From Xanthobacteraceae bacterium (GTDB taxonomy: Bacteria > Pseudomonadota > Alphaproteobacteria > Rhizobiales > Xanthobacteraceae): 12,462 nt of DNA. Both the position numbers and the translations under genes were made by a program. The DNA lies in the NCBI GenBank assembly GCA_030040825.1, contig JASHSY010000180.1:1-12462 (forward strand), read 5' to 3'. Positions 1 through 6,646 of this stretch are shown here, piece by piece; the stretch's first letter is position 1, and each line of letters begins with the position of its first letter. Under the pieces are notes generated by a model. That model was not told where the DNA came from and did not search any database. It saw only the letters and a program-made list of their open reading frames with translations.

Positions 1-489
1 TTGATGCCAACCGCCGAACAGGTCAAACGCGCGGCCGCCGAGGTCGAGACGCTGCGGACACGCCATCACGGCGAAATTGTCATCGACGCGGTCGTGCCCG
101 ATTACCATGCCCGACTGCCCAAACCCTGCGTCGGCGGCTGGGGCCGCCGCTCGCTCAACGTGACACCGGCCGGACGCGTGCTGCCCTGCCACGCCGCCGA
201 GACCATTCCCGGCCTTGAATTCTGGTCAGTGCGCGAGCATTCGCTGGCCGATATCTGGGCGAACTCGCCGGCTTTCAACGCCTTTCGCGGCACCGCCTGG
301 ATGCGGGAGCCGTGTCGTAGCTGTGCACGGCGCGACATCGATTTCGGCGGTTGCCGCTGTCAGGCCTTCGCGCTGACCGGCGATGCCCGCGCGGCTGATC
401 CGGTGTGCCATTTGGCCCCCGGACACCGCGAGGTCGCCGCGCTTGCCGCCGTGCAGCGTGACCAGCCTTATACCTACCGCCGGATGTGA
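1..489 (+). CDS. pqqE: PqqE, PQQ biosynthesis radical SAM peptide cyclase (C-terminal part, 5' truncated by window)
   Basis: PqqE uses radical SAM chemistry to join a glutamate and a tyrosine side chain of the precursor peptide PqqA, held by the chaperone PqqD, in the first committed step of pyrroloquinoline quinone synthesis in the cytoplasm. Only the last 162 codons are present; the N-terminal CxxxCxxC radical SAM barrel lies left of the window, so the reading frame is open at base 1 and the ATG at base 4 is internal. The visible part is the SPASM domain. Its landmarks are KPCVGGWGRR, the block VLPCHAAETIPGLEFW, CRSC, and GGCRCQA followed by a last Cys, giving cysteines at local residues 43, 63, 105, 108, 118, 120 and 136. 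Asp114 sits where an aspartate ligand of an auxiliary cluster was described in the Methylobacterium enzyme (recalled from memory). All expected ligands are intact, so the gene looks functional. The upstream genes are presumably pqqABCD. Confidence 0.95.
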   Translation: MMPTAEQVKRAAAEVETLRTRHHGEIVIDAVVPDYHARLPKPCVGGWGRRSLNVTPAGRVLPCHAAETIPGLEFWSVREHSLADIWANSPAFNAFRGTAWMREPCRSCARRDIDFGGCRCQAFALTGDARAADPVCHLAPGHREVAALAAVQRDQPYTYRRM

Positions 490-640
490 GCCGCGGTCGC
501 CGCCGGTGGATTGGCAATTGCTGCATCGCGCATCGCGCTCAGGCCACCGAACCCATGCGGCATGGTGTCCCGGCCGCAGGCGGTTACGTGCTCCGCAGCC
601 TTGACCATGTGAAAAGTAGGCGGCCCGACACCCAGGGCTC

Positions 641-677
641 TGTTCGGAACATGCAAGGTCAATCACCATTGTTCCGA
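641..677. promoter_or_regulatory. Candidate operator: palindrome plus inverted half-site
   Basis: TGTTC-g-GAACA (641-651) is a perfect 11-base dyad. The octamer TCGGAACA (644-651) recurs inverted as TGTTCCGA at 670-677 after 18 bases, so the element can also be drawn as an 8-base stem. It lies about 90 bases before the binding-protein start, where a regulator of the importer operon could act. The spacing does not match the alphaproteobacterial LexA box (GTTC-N7-GTTC). Regulatory use is inference from symmetry and position only. Confidence 0.3.
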
Positions 678-753
678 CCAGCCGTTGATAAAATGCGTGT
701 CCGATGGCAGTAGCAGCAGCACTCAAGACGGCCATTTGACCGCGAACATTTTC

Positions 754-760
754 AGGGAGG
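754..760 (+). promoter_or_regulatory. Shine-Dalgarno site fixing the binding-protein start
   Basis: AGGGAGG sits five bases before the ATG at 766. It is the strongest ribosome-binding site in the window, and it selects that ATG over in-frame upstream starts reaching back to 685. The signal peptide begins exactly at this ATG, which supports the choice. Confidence 0.8.
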
Positions 761-765
761 TTTCC

Positions 766-1977
766 ATGGCATGCAGCATCTTGCGCACATCCGGCGCGGT
801 TTTTTTCGCTACGGCCGTCACGCTGTTCGGTGCGCCCGCATTCGCCCAGGACATCGTCCTCGGTGCGTCGGTGCAGCTCACCGGTCCGGTCGCCAACACC
901 GGCCGCTATTACAAGGACGCCTACGAATTCGCGGTCGACAAGATCAACGCGGCGGGCGGCGTGAAGGTTGGCGATACCAGGCGCAAGCTAGTCCTCAAGC
1001 TCTATGACAACCAGTCCGACGTGAATCTGAGCGTGCGCCAGTACACCCAGCTCGTTTCGCAGGACAAAGTGAACTTGCTGCTAGGCCCGTTCGCCAGCAA
1101 TTTCGCGCTCGCCGATTCCGCAGTGTCCGAAAAATATCAGATTCCGATGGTAGAGGGCGGCGGCGCTTCCGACCAAATCTTCGCCCGCAAGTTCAAATAT
1201 ATTTTTGGCACGCTGGCGCCAGCCAGCGATTATTTCGCCTCCACGATCGACATGCTCAAACAATTGAGCCCGGAGCCGAAGACCGTTGCGCTGCTCTATG
1301 CCGACGATGCCTTCGATGTCTCGGTCGCCAAGGGCACGCGGCCGCTGCTCGAGAAAGCCGGGCTGAAGACCGTCATCGACGAGCGCTACACTTCGAACGC
1401 CAGCGACTTCAATTCGTTGCTGTCGCAAATCAAAAGCGCCGACGCCGATGCCGTGCTGGTCGCCGGGCATGAAACCGAAATCCTGAATTTCGTGCGTCAG
1501 GCCAAGAGCCTTGCGGTCGCGCCGAAGATGTATTCGTTCACCGTCGGCGTGCCGAGCGCCGACTTTCGCAAAGCGCTGGGCAAGGATGCCGATTATGCTT
1601 TCGGCATGACCGCTTGGCTGCCGAGCGCAAGCCTCAAGGATCGCTGGTTCGGCGATGCGGTGCAATTCGCCACCGCCTACAAGGCGAAATACGGCTACGA
1701 TCCGGACTATCACGCTGCGTCCGGCGCGGCCGACGTCGAGGCATTGGCCCAAGCTATGGAGAATGCCGGTTCGGTCGATCCGCAGAAGGTCCGCGACGCC
1801 ATCGCCAAGCTGAATTTTCCAAGCCTTTATGGCACCATCGCATTCACCGAGGATGGCCAGATCAACCTGGCGCAGACGGTCATCCAGGTCCAGGCCGACA
1901 AGGTAGTGGCGATCTTTGGTGGCAAGGGATTCGTCGAGAAGCCGAAATATCCGATGCCGGCCTGGAACGCGCGCTGA
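766..1977 (+). CDS. ABC transporter periplasmic substrate-binding protein, HAAT/Liv type (Peripla_BP_6)
   Basis: This 403-residue protein captures the ligand in the periplasm for the importer encoded by the next four genes. A signal peptide is clear: a basic start, a hydrophobic stretch, then a GAPAFA|Q cleavage site near residue 27. The mature protein opens with VLGASVQLTGPVANTG and INAAGGV, the hallmark of type I Leu/Ile/Val-like binding folds, followed by LYDNQSD, LLGPFAS and the hinge region around LLYADDAF. There is no lipobox, so it is soluble in the periplasm. The name 'branched-chain amino acid' marks the family, not the ligand: members bind amino acids, amides, urea or aromatic acids, and the sequence alone does not choose. 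The start at 766 follows a strong ribosome site and gives the signal peptide. The permease gene begins 34 bases after the stop, so an operon is likely. Adjacency to pqqE does not define the substrate. Confidence 0.93.
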   Translation: MACSILRTSGAVFFATAVTLFGAPAFAQDIVLGASVQLTGPVANTGRYYKDAYEFAVDKINAAGGVKVGDTRRKLVLKLYDNQSDVNLSVRQYTQLVSQDKVNLLLGPFASNFALADSAVSEKYQIPMVEGGGASDQIFARKFKYIFGTLAPASDYFASTIDMLKQLSPEPKTVALLYADDAFDVSVAKGTRPLLEKAGLKTVIDERYTSNASDFNSLLSQIKSADADAVLVAGHETEILNFVRQAKSLAVAPKMYSFTVGVPSADFRKALGKDADYAFGMTAWLPSASLKDRWFGDAVQFATAYKAKYGYDPDYHAASGAADVEALAQAMENAGSVDPQKVRDAIAKLNFPSLYGTIAFTEDGQINLAQTVIQVQADKVVAIFGGKGFVEKPKYPMPAWNAR

Positions 1978-2011
1978 TCGCAGTGACGTCGTTCAGGGGG
2001 CGGGGTGACGC

Positions 2012-2875
2012 GTGGATTTGCTTGCGCAAGTCCTGATCAATGGCGTGTTGCTGGGTGGCCTCTATGCCGTCATGGCATTAGGGCTCGCCTTGGTCTGGGG
2101 TGTCCTCAACATCGTCAACCTCGCCCACGGCGCCTTCATCATGTTAGGCGCCTACCTGGCGTGGCATCTCTATACGTATCTCGGCATCGACCCGTTCCTG
2201 GGGCTGCCGCTCACCGCGATCGTTATGTTCTGCGTCGGCTACATGTTGCAACGCGGCCTGCTCAACCTTGTGGTGCGGGCGCCGATGTTCAATACGCTGC
2301 TCATCACGTTCGGCCTCGAGGTCGTGTTGACGTATCTGGCGCAACTCGCTTTCTCGGCCGACTTCCGCACCATTAACCCGCCTTATGCCGGTAACAGCAT
2401 TGCGCTGGGACCGCTGGTGGTGCCGTTGGCGCGGTTAATGGCGTTCGGTGTCGCGGTGGTCCTGACCGTCGGCGTGTGGCTATTCCTCCTGCACACCAAG
2501 CTCGGCCGCGCCATTCGGGCGACCGCGCAGAATCTCGTTGCCGCCCGCCTCTACGGCGTCGAACCGCGCCACCTTTACGCCGTGACGTTTGGCATCGGCA
2601 TCGGTCTTGCGGGAGCCGCCGGTTGCCTTTACGGCACCGTATCGCAGATCAACCCCTATATCGGCGCGACATTGACCGCAAAATGCTTTGCAATCTCGAT
2701 CATCGGCGGCCTCGATAATCCGCTCGGCGTGCTGGTCGGCGGACTAGTGCTCGGCGTCATTGAATCGCTCACGGTTCTCTACATCGGCGCGACCTTTGGC
2801 GACGTGGCAAGCTTCGGCGTTCTGGTCCTCGTTCTCATCGTGCGGCCCAGCGGCCTGCTTGGGAAGACCGCATGA
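2012..2875 (+). CDS. livH: HAAT-type ABC importer permease, LivH-like
   Basis: This is one of the two inner-membrane subunits forming the channel of the importer; 287 residues, normal for LivH. Hydrophobic segments run through almost the whole protein. The family signature lies near the N-terminus: GLYAVMALGLALVWGVLNI followed by VNLAHGAFIMLGAY. The segment GRAIRATAQNLVAARLYGV is the cytoplasmic coupling loop that contacts an ATPase subunit. IIGGLDNPLGVLVGGLVLGVIES near the C-terminus is also typical. The start is a GTG at 2012 with G-rich sequence AGGGGG and GGGGTGA just upstream; no ATG gives the full first helix. The stop overlaps the start of the livM-like gene (ATGA), implying translational coupling. 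The symbol denotes the family; the substrate is unknown. Confidence 0.93.
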   Translation: MDLLAQVLINGVLLGGLYAVMALGLALVWGVLNIVNLAHGAFIMLGAYLAWHLYTYLGIDPFLGLPLTAIVMFCVGYMLQRGLLNLVVRAPMFNTLLITFGLEVVLTYLAQLAFSADFRTINPPYAGNSIALGPLVVPLARLMAFGVAVVLTVGVWLFLLHTKLGRAIRATAQNLVAARLYGVEPRHLYAVTFGIGIGLAGAAGCLYGTVSQINPYIGATLTAKCFAISIIGGLDNPLGVLVGGLVLGVIESLTVLYIGATFGDVASFGVLVLVLIVRPSGLLGKTA

Positions 2876-3819
2876 CCGCGCTTCGGCTCGGCTTTGTCAT
2901 CGTGGTGGCCGCCGTGCTCGCGGCCCTGCCGCTGTTCGGTTCCGACGTGATCATTCAGTTCGGCATCAACGCGCTGCTCCTCGCCGTGCTGGCGCAGAGC
3001 TGGAATATTATCGGCGGCTACACCGGCTACGCCTCGTTCGGCAATTCTGTGTTCTACGGTCTCGGCAGCTACGGCGTTGCCATCGCTATGGTGCAGTGGA
3101 ACCTGCCGTTCGCGGTCGGCATGATTTTCGGCGTGGCGCTCGCGGTCGTTTTCGCGTTCCTGCTCGGCGTCCCGGTGCTCCGCCTCAAGGGTCACTACTT
3201 CGCCATCGCCACGCTCGGACTCGCGCAGGTTATGAGCGCCATCGTCTCAAACGTCAGCGTCGCCGGCCAGAACATCGGCCTGGTGCTGCCCCCGCTCAAC
3301 AACGACCGACTATTCTATGAGCTCTCGCTCGTATTGCTCATCGTCGCGACGCTGACGGTATTTTGGCTTACCCGCAGCCGCTTCGGCTTCGGCCTGATCG
3401 CCATCCGCGAGAACGAGGAAGGCGCGGCCGTCATGGGCGTCAACACCACCCTCTATAAAGTGCTGGCCTTCGCGTTGTCGGGCGCGATCACGGCGCTTGC
3501 CGGCGGCATCCACGCCTATTGGATCACCTTCCTCGATCCCGACAGCGCCTTCGACATCAGCCTCAATGTCAAGATGATCATCATGGCGGTGTTCGGCGGA
3601 CCGGGCACCGTGTTTGGTCCGGTGCTGGGCGCCTTCGTGCTTTCGGCGATATCCGAGATTCTATCCAGCAAAGTCACCAATGTCGCCGGCCTGTTTTTCG
3701 GCGTGGTCGTGGTCGCGGCAGTGGTCTTGATGCCGCGCGGCGTGGCGGACGTGGTGCGCCAATTCCGCAAATCCGGCTGGCGCTACTTTGCCGAAAATCT
3801 GAAGGCGCACCGGATATGA
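2872..3819 (+). CDS. livM: HAAT-type ABC importer permease, LivM-like
   Basis: This is the second inner-membrane permease, 315 residues, pairing with the LivH-like protein. Many hydrophobic helices are visible. Family landmarks are ALLLAVLAQSWNIIGGYTGY near residues 34-53, then FGNSVFYGLGSYG, the block VLRLKGHYFAIATLGLAQ, the cytoplasmic coupling stretch LIAIRENEEGAAVMGVNT around residues 175-192, and MIIMAVFGGPGTVFGPVLGA. The C-terminus is a short basic tail ending in LKAHRI. Its ATG at 2872 lies within the stop of the preceding gene, and its own TGA overlaps the ATG of the livG-like gene by four bases. This places it firmly in one transcription unit with coupled translation. Nothing is truncated or unusual. 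Confidence 0.93.
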   Translation: MTALRLGFVIVVAAVLAALPLFGSDVIIQFGINALLLAVLAQSWNIIGGYTGYASFGNSVFYGLGSYGVAIAMVQWNLPFAVGMIFGVALAVVFAFLLGVPVLRLKGHYFAIATLGLAQVMSAIVSNVSVAGQNIGLVLPPLNNDRLFYELSLVLLIVATLTVFWLTRSRFGFGLIAIRENEEGAAVMGVNTTLYKVLAFALSGAITALAGGIHAYWITFLDPDSAFDISLNVKMIIMAVFGGPGTVFGPVLGAFVLSAISEILSSKVTNVAGLFFGVVVVAAVVLMPRGVADVVRQFRKSGWRYFAENLKAHRI

Positions 3820-4547
3820 GTGCGATCCTTGAAGTCGAGCATGTCACCCGCCGTTTCGCCGGGCTGGTGGCAGTCAGCGACATCAGTTTCAAGCTCGGCC
3901 AGGGCGAGATTCTCGGCGTGATCGGGCCGAACGGCGCTGGCAAGACGACGCTGGTCAGCCTGATCAGCGGTACGCTGCGGCCGACCGCGGGTGACATTGT
4001 TTTCGAAGGCAGCAGGATCACGCGGCTTGGCGCCTACCGCCGGGCCCGCCTCGGCATCGGCCGAACATTCCAAATCATGCGGCCATTTCCCGGACTATCG
4101 GTGCTCGACAACGTCGCGGTCGGAGCCCTGTTCGGCCACACCGCCGAGAGCGACCTCGCCAAAGCGCGCGAGAAAGCCCGCGCCCAGCTCGACTTTGTCG
4201 GTCTCGGCAAGTTCGCGGCGCAACGGGCCGAGGAACTCGGCGGCCCCAACCGCAAACGGCTTGAACTCGCCAAAGCGCTCGCGATGCAGCCCAAGGTGCT
4301 GCTGTGTGACGAAGTAATGGCCGGATTGAACCTCGTCGAGATCGACGAAGTCATCGAAGTCCTCAGGAAGATCCGCGAAAGCGGCATCAGCATTCTGGTG
4401 ATTGAGCACGTGATCAAAGCGATCAAACAGTTGTCGGATCGCCTGCTGGTTTTGCATCACGGTGACAAGATCGCCGACGGCCCGCCTGATACGGTGTTGG
4501 CGAACAGCACGGTGATCGAGGCCTATCTCGGCCGGAGGCGCCCATGA
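3816..4547 (+). CDS. livG: HAAT-type ABC importer ATPase, LivG-like, with degenerate signature motif
   Basis: This is one of the two cytoplasmic ATPases that drive the importer; 243 residues, slightly short for LivG. Walker A is GPNGAGKT at residues 37-44, the Q-loop glutamine is Gln86 in GRTFQIMRPF, Walker B ends in Asp165-Glu166 (VLLCDEVMAGLNLVE), and the switch histidine is His198. The family C-terminus IEAYLG is present. Oddity: where LSGGQ or LSYGQ is expected, the sequence reads LGGPN (residues 141-145) followed by a normal RKRLELAKAL helix, so the serine and glutamine of the signature are missing. I recall similar drift in some rhizobial LivG-like proteins, so this may be a subfamily trait rather than damage. 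The start at 3816 overlaps the livM stop; the longer in-frame extension upstream is only a shadow of livM. The stop overlaps the livF-like start. Confidence 0.92.
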   Translation: MSAILEVEHVTRRFAGLVAVSDISFKLGQGEILGVIGPNGAGKTTLVSLISGTLRPTAGDIVFEGSRITRLGAYRRARLGIGRTFQIMRPFPGLSVLDNVAVGALFGHTAESDLAKAREKARAQLDFVGLGKFAAQRAEELGGPNRKRLELAKALAMQPKVLLCDEVMAGLNLVEIDEVIEVLRKIRESGISILVIEHVIKAIKQLSDRLLVLHHGDKIADGPPDTVLANSTVIEAYLGRRRP

Positions 4548-5284
4548 GCGTTGCCGGCACGTCGAATGAGCGGGAACGGCTGCTGGTCGTCGATGGACTG
4601 GGCGCGGGTTACGGGGGCATGCCCGCTCTGCGGAATGTCTCGCTGGAAGTGCGGCGCGCCGAAATCGTCGCGTTGGTCGGCTCGAACGGCGCCGGCAAGA
4701 CTACGCTGCTGCGGGCGCTGTCGCGCGTCATCGCCTGCACCGGCACCATCAGTTTCAACAACTACGACCTGGTGCCGATGACCCCGGACGAGGCCTTCGG
4801 CACCGGCTTGGTCCAGGTGCCGGAAGGCCGCCAATTGTTCGACCGGATGACGGTGATGGATAATCTTATGATGGGCGCCTTTCGCCGCCGCGACCGGGCT
4901 GCCGTCGCCAGCGACCTCGAACGCATGTTCAGCCTGTTCCCGCGTCTGGGCGAACGTCGCACGCAACTCGCCGGCTCGATGTCCGGCGGCGAGCAGCAAA
5001 TGTGCGCGGTTGCGCGCGGGCTGATGGCGCGTCCGGAACTATTGATGATCGACGAGATGAGCCTCGGGCTTGCCCCGGTCGTGGTTGAGCAGTTGATGGA
5101 CGTGCTGCAGGCCATTCGTAAACAAGACGTTACCGTCCTCCTGGTCGAGCAGGACATCCATCTCGCGTTGTCCGTCGCTGACCGCGGCTATGTCATGGAT
5201 ACCGGCTCGATCGTACGCAGCGGCCGCGGCAAGGACCTGATCGACGACCCGGCGGTGCGCGAAGCTTATCTCGGTCTGACCTAA
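4544..5284 (+). CDS. livF: HAAT-type ABC importer ATPase, LivF-like
   Basis: This is the second ATPase of the importer, 246 residues. Walker A is GSNGAGKT at residues 46-53. The stretch GLVQVPEGRQLFDRMTVMDNL (residues 89-108) is diagnostic of LivF. The signature is an intact SGGEQQ at 147-152, Walker B is LLMIDE ending at Asp170-Glu171 and followed by SLGLAP, and the switch position is Gln203 in LLVEQD, as is normal for LivF proteins (a histidine in most other ABC ATPases). In a LivG/LivF heterodimer this protein's intact signature would complete the LivG Walker A site, while the degenerate LivG signature would face this protein's Walker A. The ATG at 4544 lies in the livG stop (ATGA). The gene ends the importer operon; no clear hairpin-plus-T terminator follows. 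Confidence 0.93.
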   Translation: MSVAGTSNERERLLVVDGLGAGYGGMPALRNVSLEVRRAEIVALVGSNGAGKTTLLRALSRVIACTGTISFNNYDLVPMTPDEAFGTGLVQVPEGRQLFDRMTVMDNLMMGAFRRRDRAAVASDLERMFSLFPRLGERRTQLAGSMSGGEQQMCAVARGLMARPELLMIDEMSLGLAPVVVEQLMDVLQAIRKQDVTVLLVEQDIHLALSVADRGYVMDTGSIVRSGRGKDLIDDPAVREAYLGLT

Positions 5285-5327
5285 CACCCTTGCTAATCAA
5301 GTTTTTACACCGCGCGGATTTGCGTAT

Positions 5328-5355
5328 TTGCCGTCACGTTTCAACCGGATAAAGT
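5328..5355 (+). promoter_or_regulatory. Candidate sigma-70-like promoter for the Fe-S gene
   Basis: TTGCCG (5328-5333) and TAAAGT (5350-5355) are separated by 16 bases; each matches four of six consensus positions. They lie in the 128-base gap after the importer operon and about 50 bases before the ribosome site GGAAG (5403-5407) of the next gene. The rest of the gap (5285-5412) shows no other feature. This is weak sequence evidence only. Confidence 0.3.
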
Positions 5356-5412
5356 GGCGGCGCACGGTGCCGGTCACGGTATGCCCGCTCGGGCGCAACC
5401 GCGGAAGATGAG

Positions 5413-5862
5413 ATGACAACGCTTTCCGTAAATGGAAGGTCGTACGATGTTGACGTCGAGCCCGATACACCGCTGCTGTGGGTGCTACGCGACACGATCG
5501 GGCTGACCGGCACCAAATATGGCTGCGGGATAGCCCAATGCGGCGCCTGCACCGTGCATATCGATGGCGTCCCTATGCGATCATGCCAAGTGCCGATCGG
5601 CACACTTGGCTCAAAACAGGTAACGACCATCGAGTCGCTCGCCGAGAGCGGCAAGCTGCATGCTGTGCAAAAGGCCTGGCTCGATCACGACGTGCCACAA
5701 TGTGGCTACTGTCAGAGCGGCATGATCATGACGGTGGTTGCACTGCTCAGGGACAAGCCGAAGCCGACCGATGCCGAAATCGACGCCGCCATCACCAACA
5801 TTTGCCGCTGCGGCACATATCAGCGAATTCGCGCGGCGATCCACGCGGTCGCCGGCACCTGA
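5413..5862 (+). CDS. (2Fe-2S)-binding protein, CoxS/IorA-type small subunit of molybdenum hydroxylases, unpartnered
   Basis: This 149-residue protein matches the small iron-sulphur subunit of xanthine dehydrogenase-family hydroxylases (CO dehydrogenase CoxS, isoquinoline 1-oxidoreductase IorA). It would pass electrons from a molybdopterin subunit to an acceptor through two [2Fe-2S] clusters. The plant-ferredoxin-like domain supplies Cys38, Cys43, Cys46 and Cys58 (YGCGIAQCGACTVH). The helical domain supplies Cys97, Cys100, Cys131 and Cys133 (QCGYCQSGM, ICRCGTYQRI). All eight ligands are intact and the length is typical, with no Tat signal, as usual for this subunit. The ATG at 5413 follows GGAAG. 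What is odd is the neighbourhood: the large molybdopterin-binding subunit normally sits next door, but here a DUF1194 gene follows. The catalytic partner must be encoded elsewhere, or the protein serves another electron-transfer role. The family call is sure; the substrate is unknown. Confidence 0.92.
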   Translation: MTTLSVNGRSYDVDVEPDTPLLWVLRDTIGLTGTKYGCGIAQCGACTVHIDGVPMRSCQVPIGTLGSKQVTTIESLAESGKLHAVQKAWLDHDVPQCGYCQSGMIMTVVALLRDKPKPTDAEIDAAITNICRCGTYQRIRAAIHAVAGT

Positions 5863-5873
5863 CCGGCACCTGA
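5852..5873 (+). repeat. Perfect 11-base tandem duplication at a gene junction
   Basis: CCGGCACCTGA occurs at 5852-5862 and again immediately at 5863-5873. The first copy carries the last codons and TGA of the Fe-S gene; the second fills the space before the ATG at 5875. With one copy the stop and the next start would be separated by one base, so the duplication looks like a recent slippage event that moved two nearly abutting genes 12 bases apart. Confidence 0.9.
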
Positions 5874-5874
5874 C

Positions 5875-6612
5875 ATGACGGGCGCGGTCAGGACATTGCT
5901 GTTGCTGACCGCCCTGGTTGCCGCTCTGCCGTCCTTCGCCTCTGCAGCCGAGCAGGTCGATCTTCTCCTGGTGCTGGCCGCCGACGTCTCGCGCAGCATC
6001 GATGCCGAGAAATTCCAGTTGCAGCGTGAAGGCTATGCCACCGCGATTTCCGATCCGCGCGTCCTCGAAGCGATCGGCTCGGGCCGTAACGGTCGCATCG
6101 GTTTGACCTTCGTCGAATGGTCCGGCGTCGGCTCGCAGCGTGTCGTGATCGACTGGACGATGATCGCCGACGCGCAGTCCGCCAAGGGATTCGGCGATCG
6201 GATGCTGGAAGCGCCGCGATCATTCGCCGATCGCACCTCGATATCGGGCGCGATAGAATTCGCCATGGGGCAGCTTGCGCGCGCCCCGTTCGAATCGGCG
6301 CGGCGCACGATCGACATCTCGGGCGACGGCACCAACAACGCGGGGCGTGACGTGATCCCCGCCCGGGATGAAGCGTCGGCGCAGGGGGTGACCATCAACG
6401 GCTTGGTCATTCTCAGCCAGACGCCGCTGGCCTGGAATCCGGACCACACCAATCCGCCGGGCGGTCTGGAGAATTATTACCGCGACCACGTGATCGCCGG
6501 GCCCGGCGCTTTCGTAATGGCGGCACAGAGCTTCGATTCGTTCGGCCAAGCAATCGTCAAGAAGATGATCGCCGAGGTCGCGCTAATGCCGACAATCCGG
6601 TTTCCACGCTGA
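5875..6612 (+). CDS. Secreted DUF1194 (von Willebrand factor A-like) protein
   Basis: This 245-residue protein belongs to the DUF1194 family, whose function is not established. An N-terminal signal peptide of about 24 residues (hydrophobic core LLLLTALVAAL, then FASA) predicts export to the periplasm. The mature protein has a vWA fold: the first strand ends in a metal-ion-dependent adhesion motif, Asp37-x-Ser39-x-Ser41 (DVSRS); Thr121 lies in RTSISGAI; and Asp148/Asp151 lie in DISGDGTNN, followed by the family motif VTINGLVI. All metal-site residues are present, so it probably binds a divalent cation and a protein partner. The ATG at 5875 lacks a good ribosome site, suggesting that translation depends on the Fe-S gene 12 bases upstream. 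A link to that gene or to PQQ enzymes (vWA proteins also occur in methanol dehydrogenase clusters) is inference. Confidence 0.9.
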   Translation: MTGAVRTLLLLTALVAALPSFASAAEQVDLLLVLAADVSRSIDAEKFQLQREGYATAISDPRVLEAIGSGRNGRIGLTFVEWSGVGSQRVVIDWTMIADAQSAKGFGDRMLEAPRSFADRTSISGAIEFAMGQLARAPFESARRTIDISGDGTNNAGRDVIPARDEASAQGVTINGLVILSQTPLAWNPDHTNPPGGLENYYRDHVIAGPGAFVMAAQSFDSFGQAIVKKMIAEVALMPTIRFPR

Positions 6613-6646
6613 TCGGTCCGCTAACCGGGCCGCTGCCGCGGGGCCT

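Larger units (their letters stand above)
490..765 (+). other. Intergenic region between pqqE and the Liv-type operon
   Basis: This 276-base spacer has no convincing gene. Short frames here lack ribosome sites and family resemblance. It holds two small dyads: a perfect 13-base palindrome at 553-565 (CCATGC-g-GCATGG), and a palindrome at 641-651 whose right arm is repeated inverted at 670-677. A purine-rich ribosome-binding site closes the region. No T-tracted terminator is visible after pqqE. The promoter of the transporter operon should lie here, but no box with good spacing stands out: TTGTTC at 669-674 and an AT-rich TGATAAAAT at 686-694 are too close together for a standard sigma-70 promoter. 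Confidence 0.6.

Noticed and set aside
641..660. Possible LexA (SOS) box upstream of the importer
   Set aside because: The alphaproteobacterial pattern needs GTTC-N7-GTTC; the second half is absent at the right spacing and no SOS gene follows.
226..735. 169-codon minus-strand frame over the pqqE end and the spacer
   Set aside because: Overlaps the conserved SPASM domain antisense; no ribosome site or known motif.
1081..1752. 223-codon open frame on the minus strand inside the binding-protein gene
   Set aside because: It lies wholly antisense to a well-supported Peripla_BP_6 gene, shows no family motifs and is the kind of mirror frame expected in GC-rich coding DNA.
3519..3815. N-terminal extension of the LivG-like frame
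   Set aside because: It covers the livM C-terminus in another frame; the ATGA overlap at 3816 and the family N-terminus define the true start.
5285..5320. Possible intrinsic terminator after livF (TTTTT at 5302-5306)
   Set aside because: No stable stem precedes the T-run; only a tiny GC palindrome follows it.
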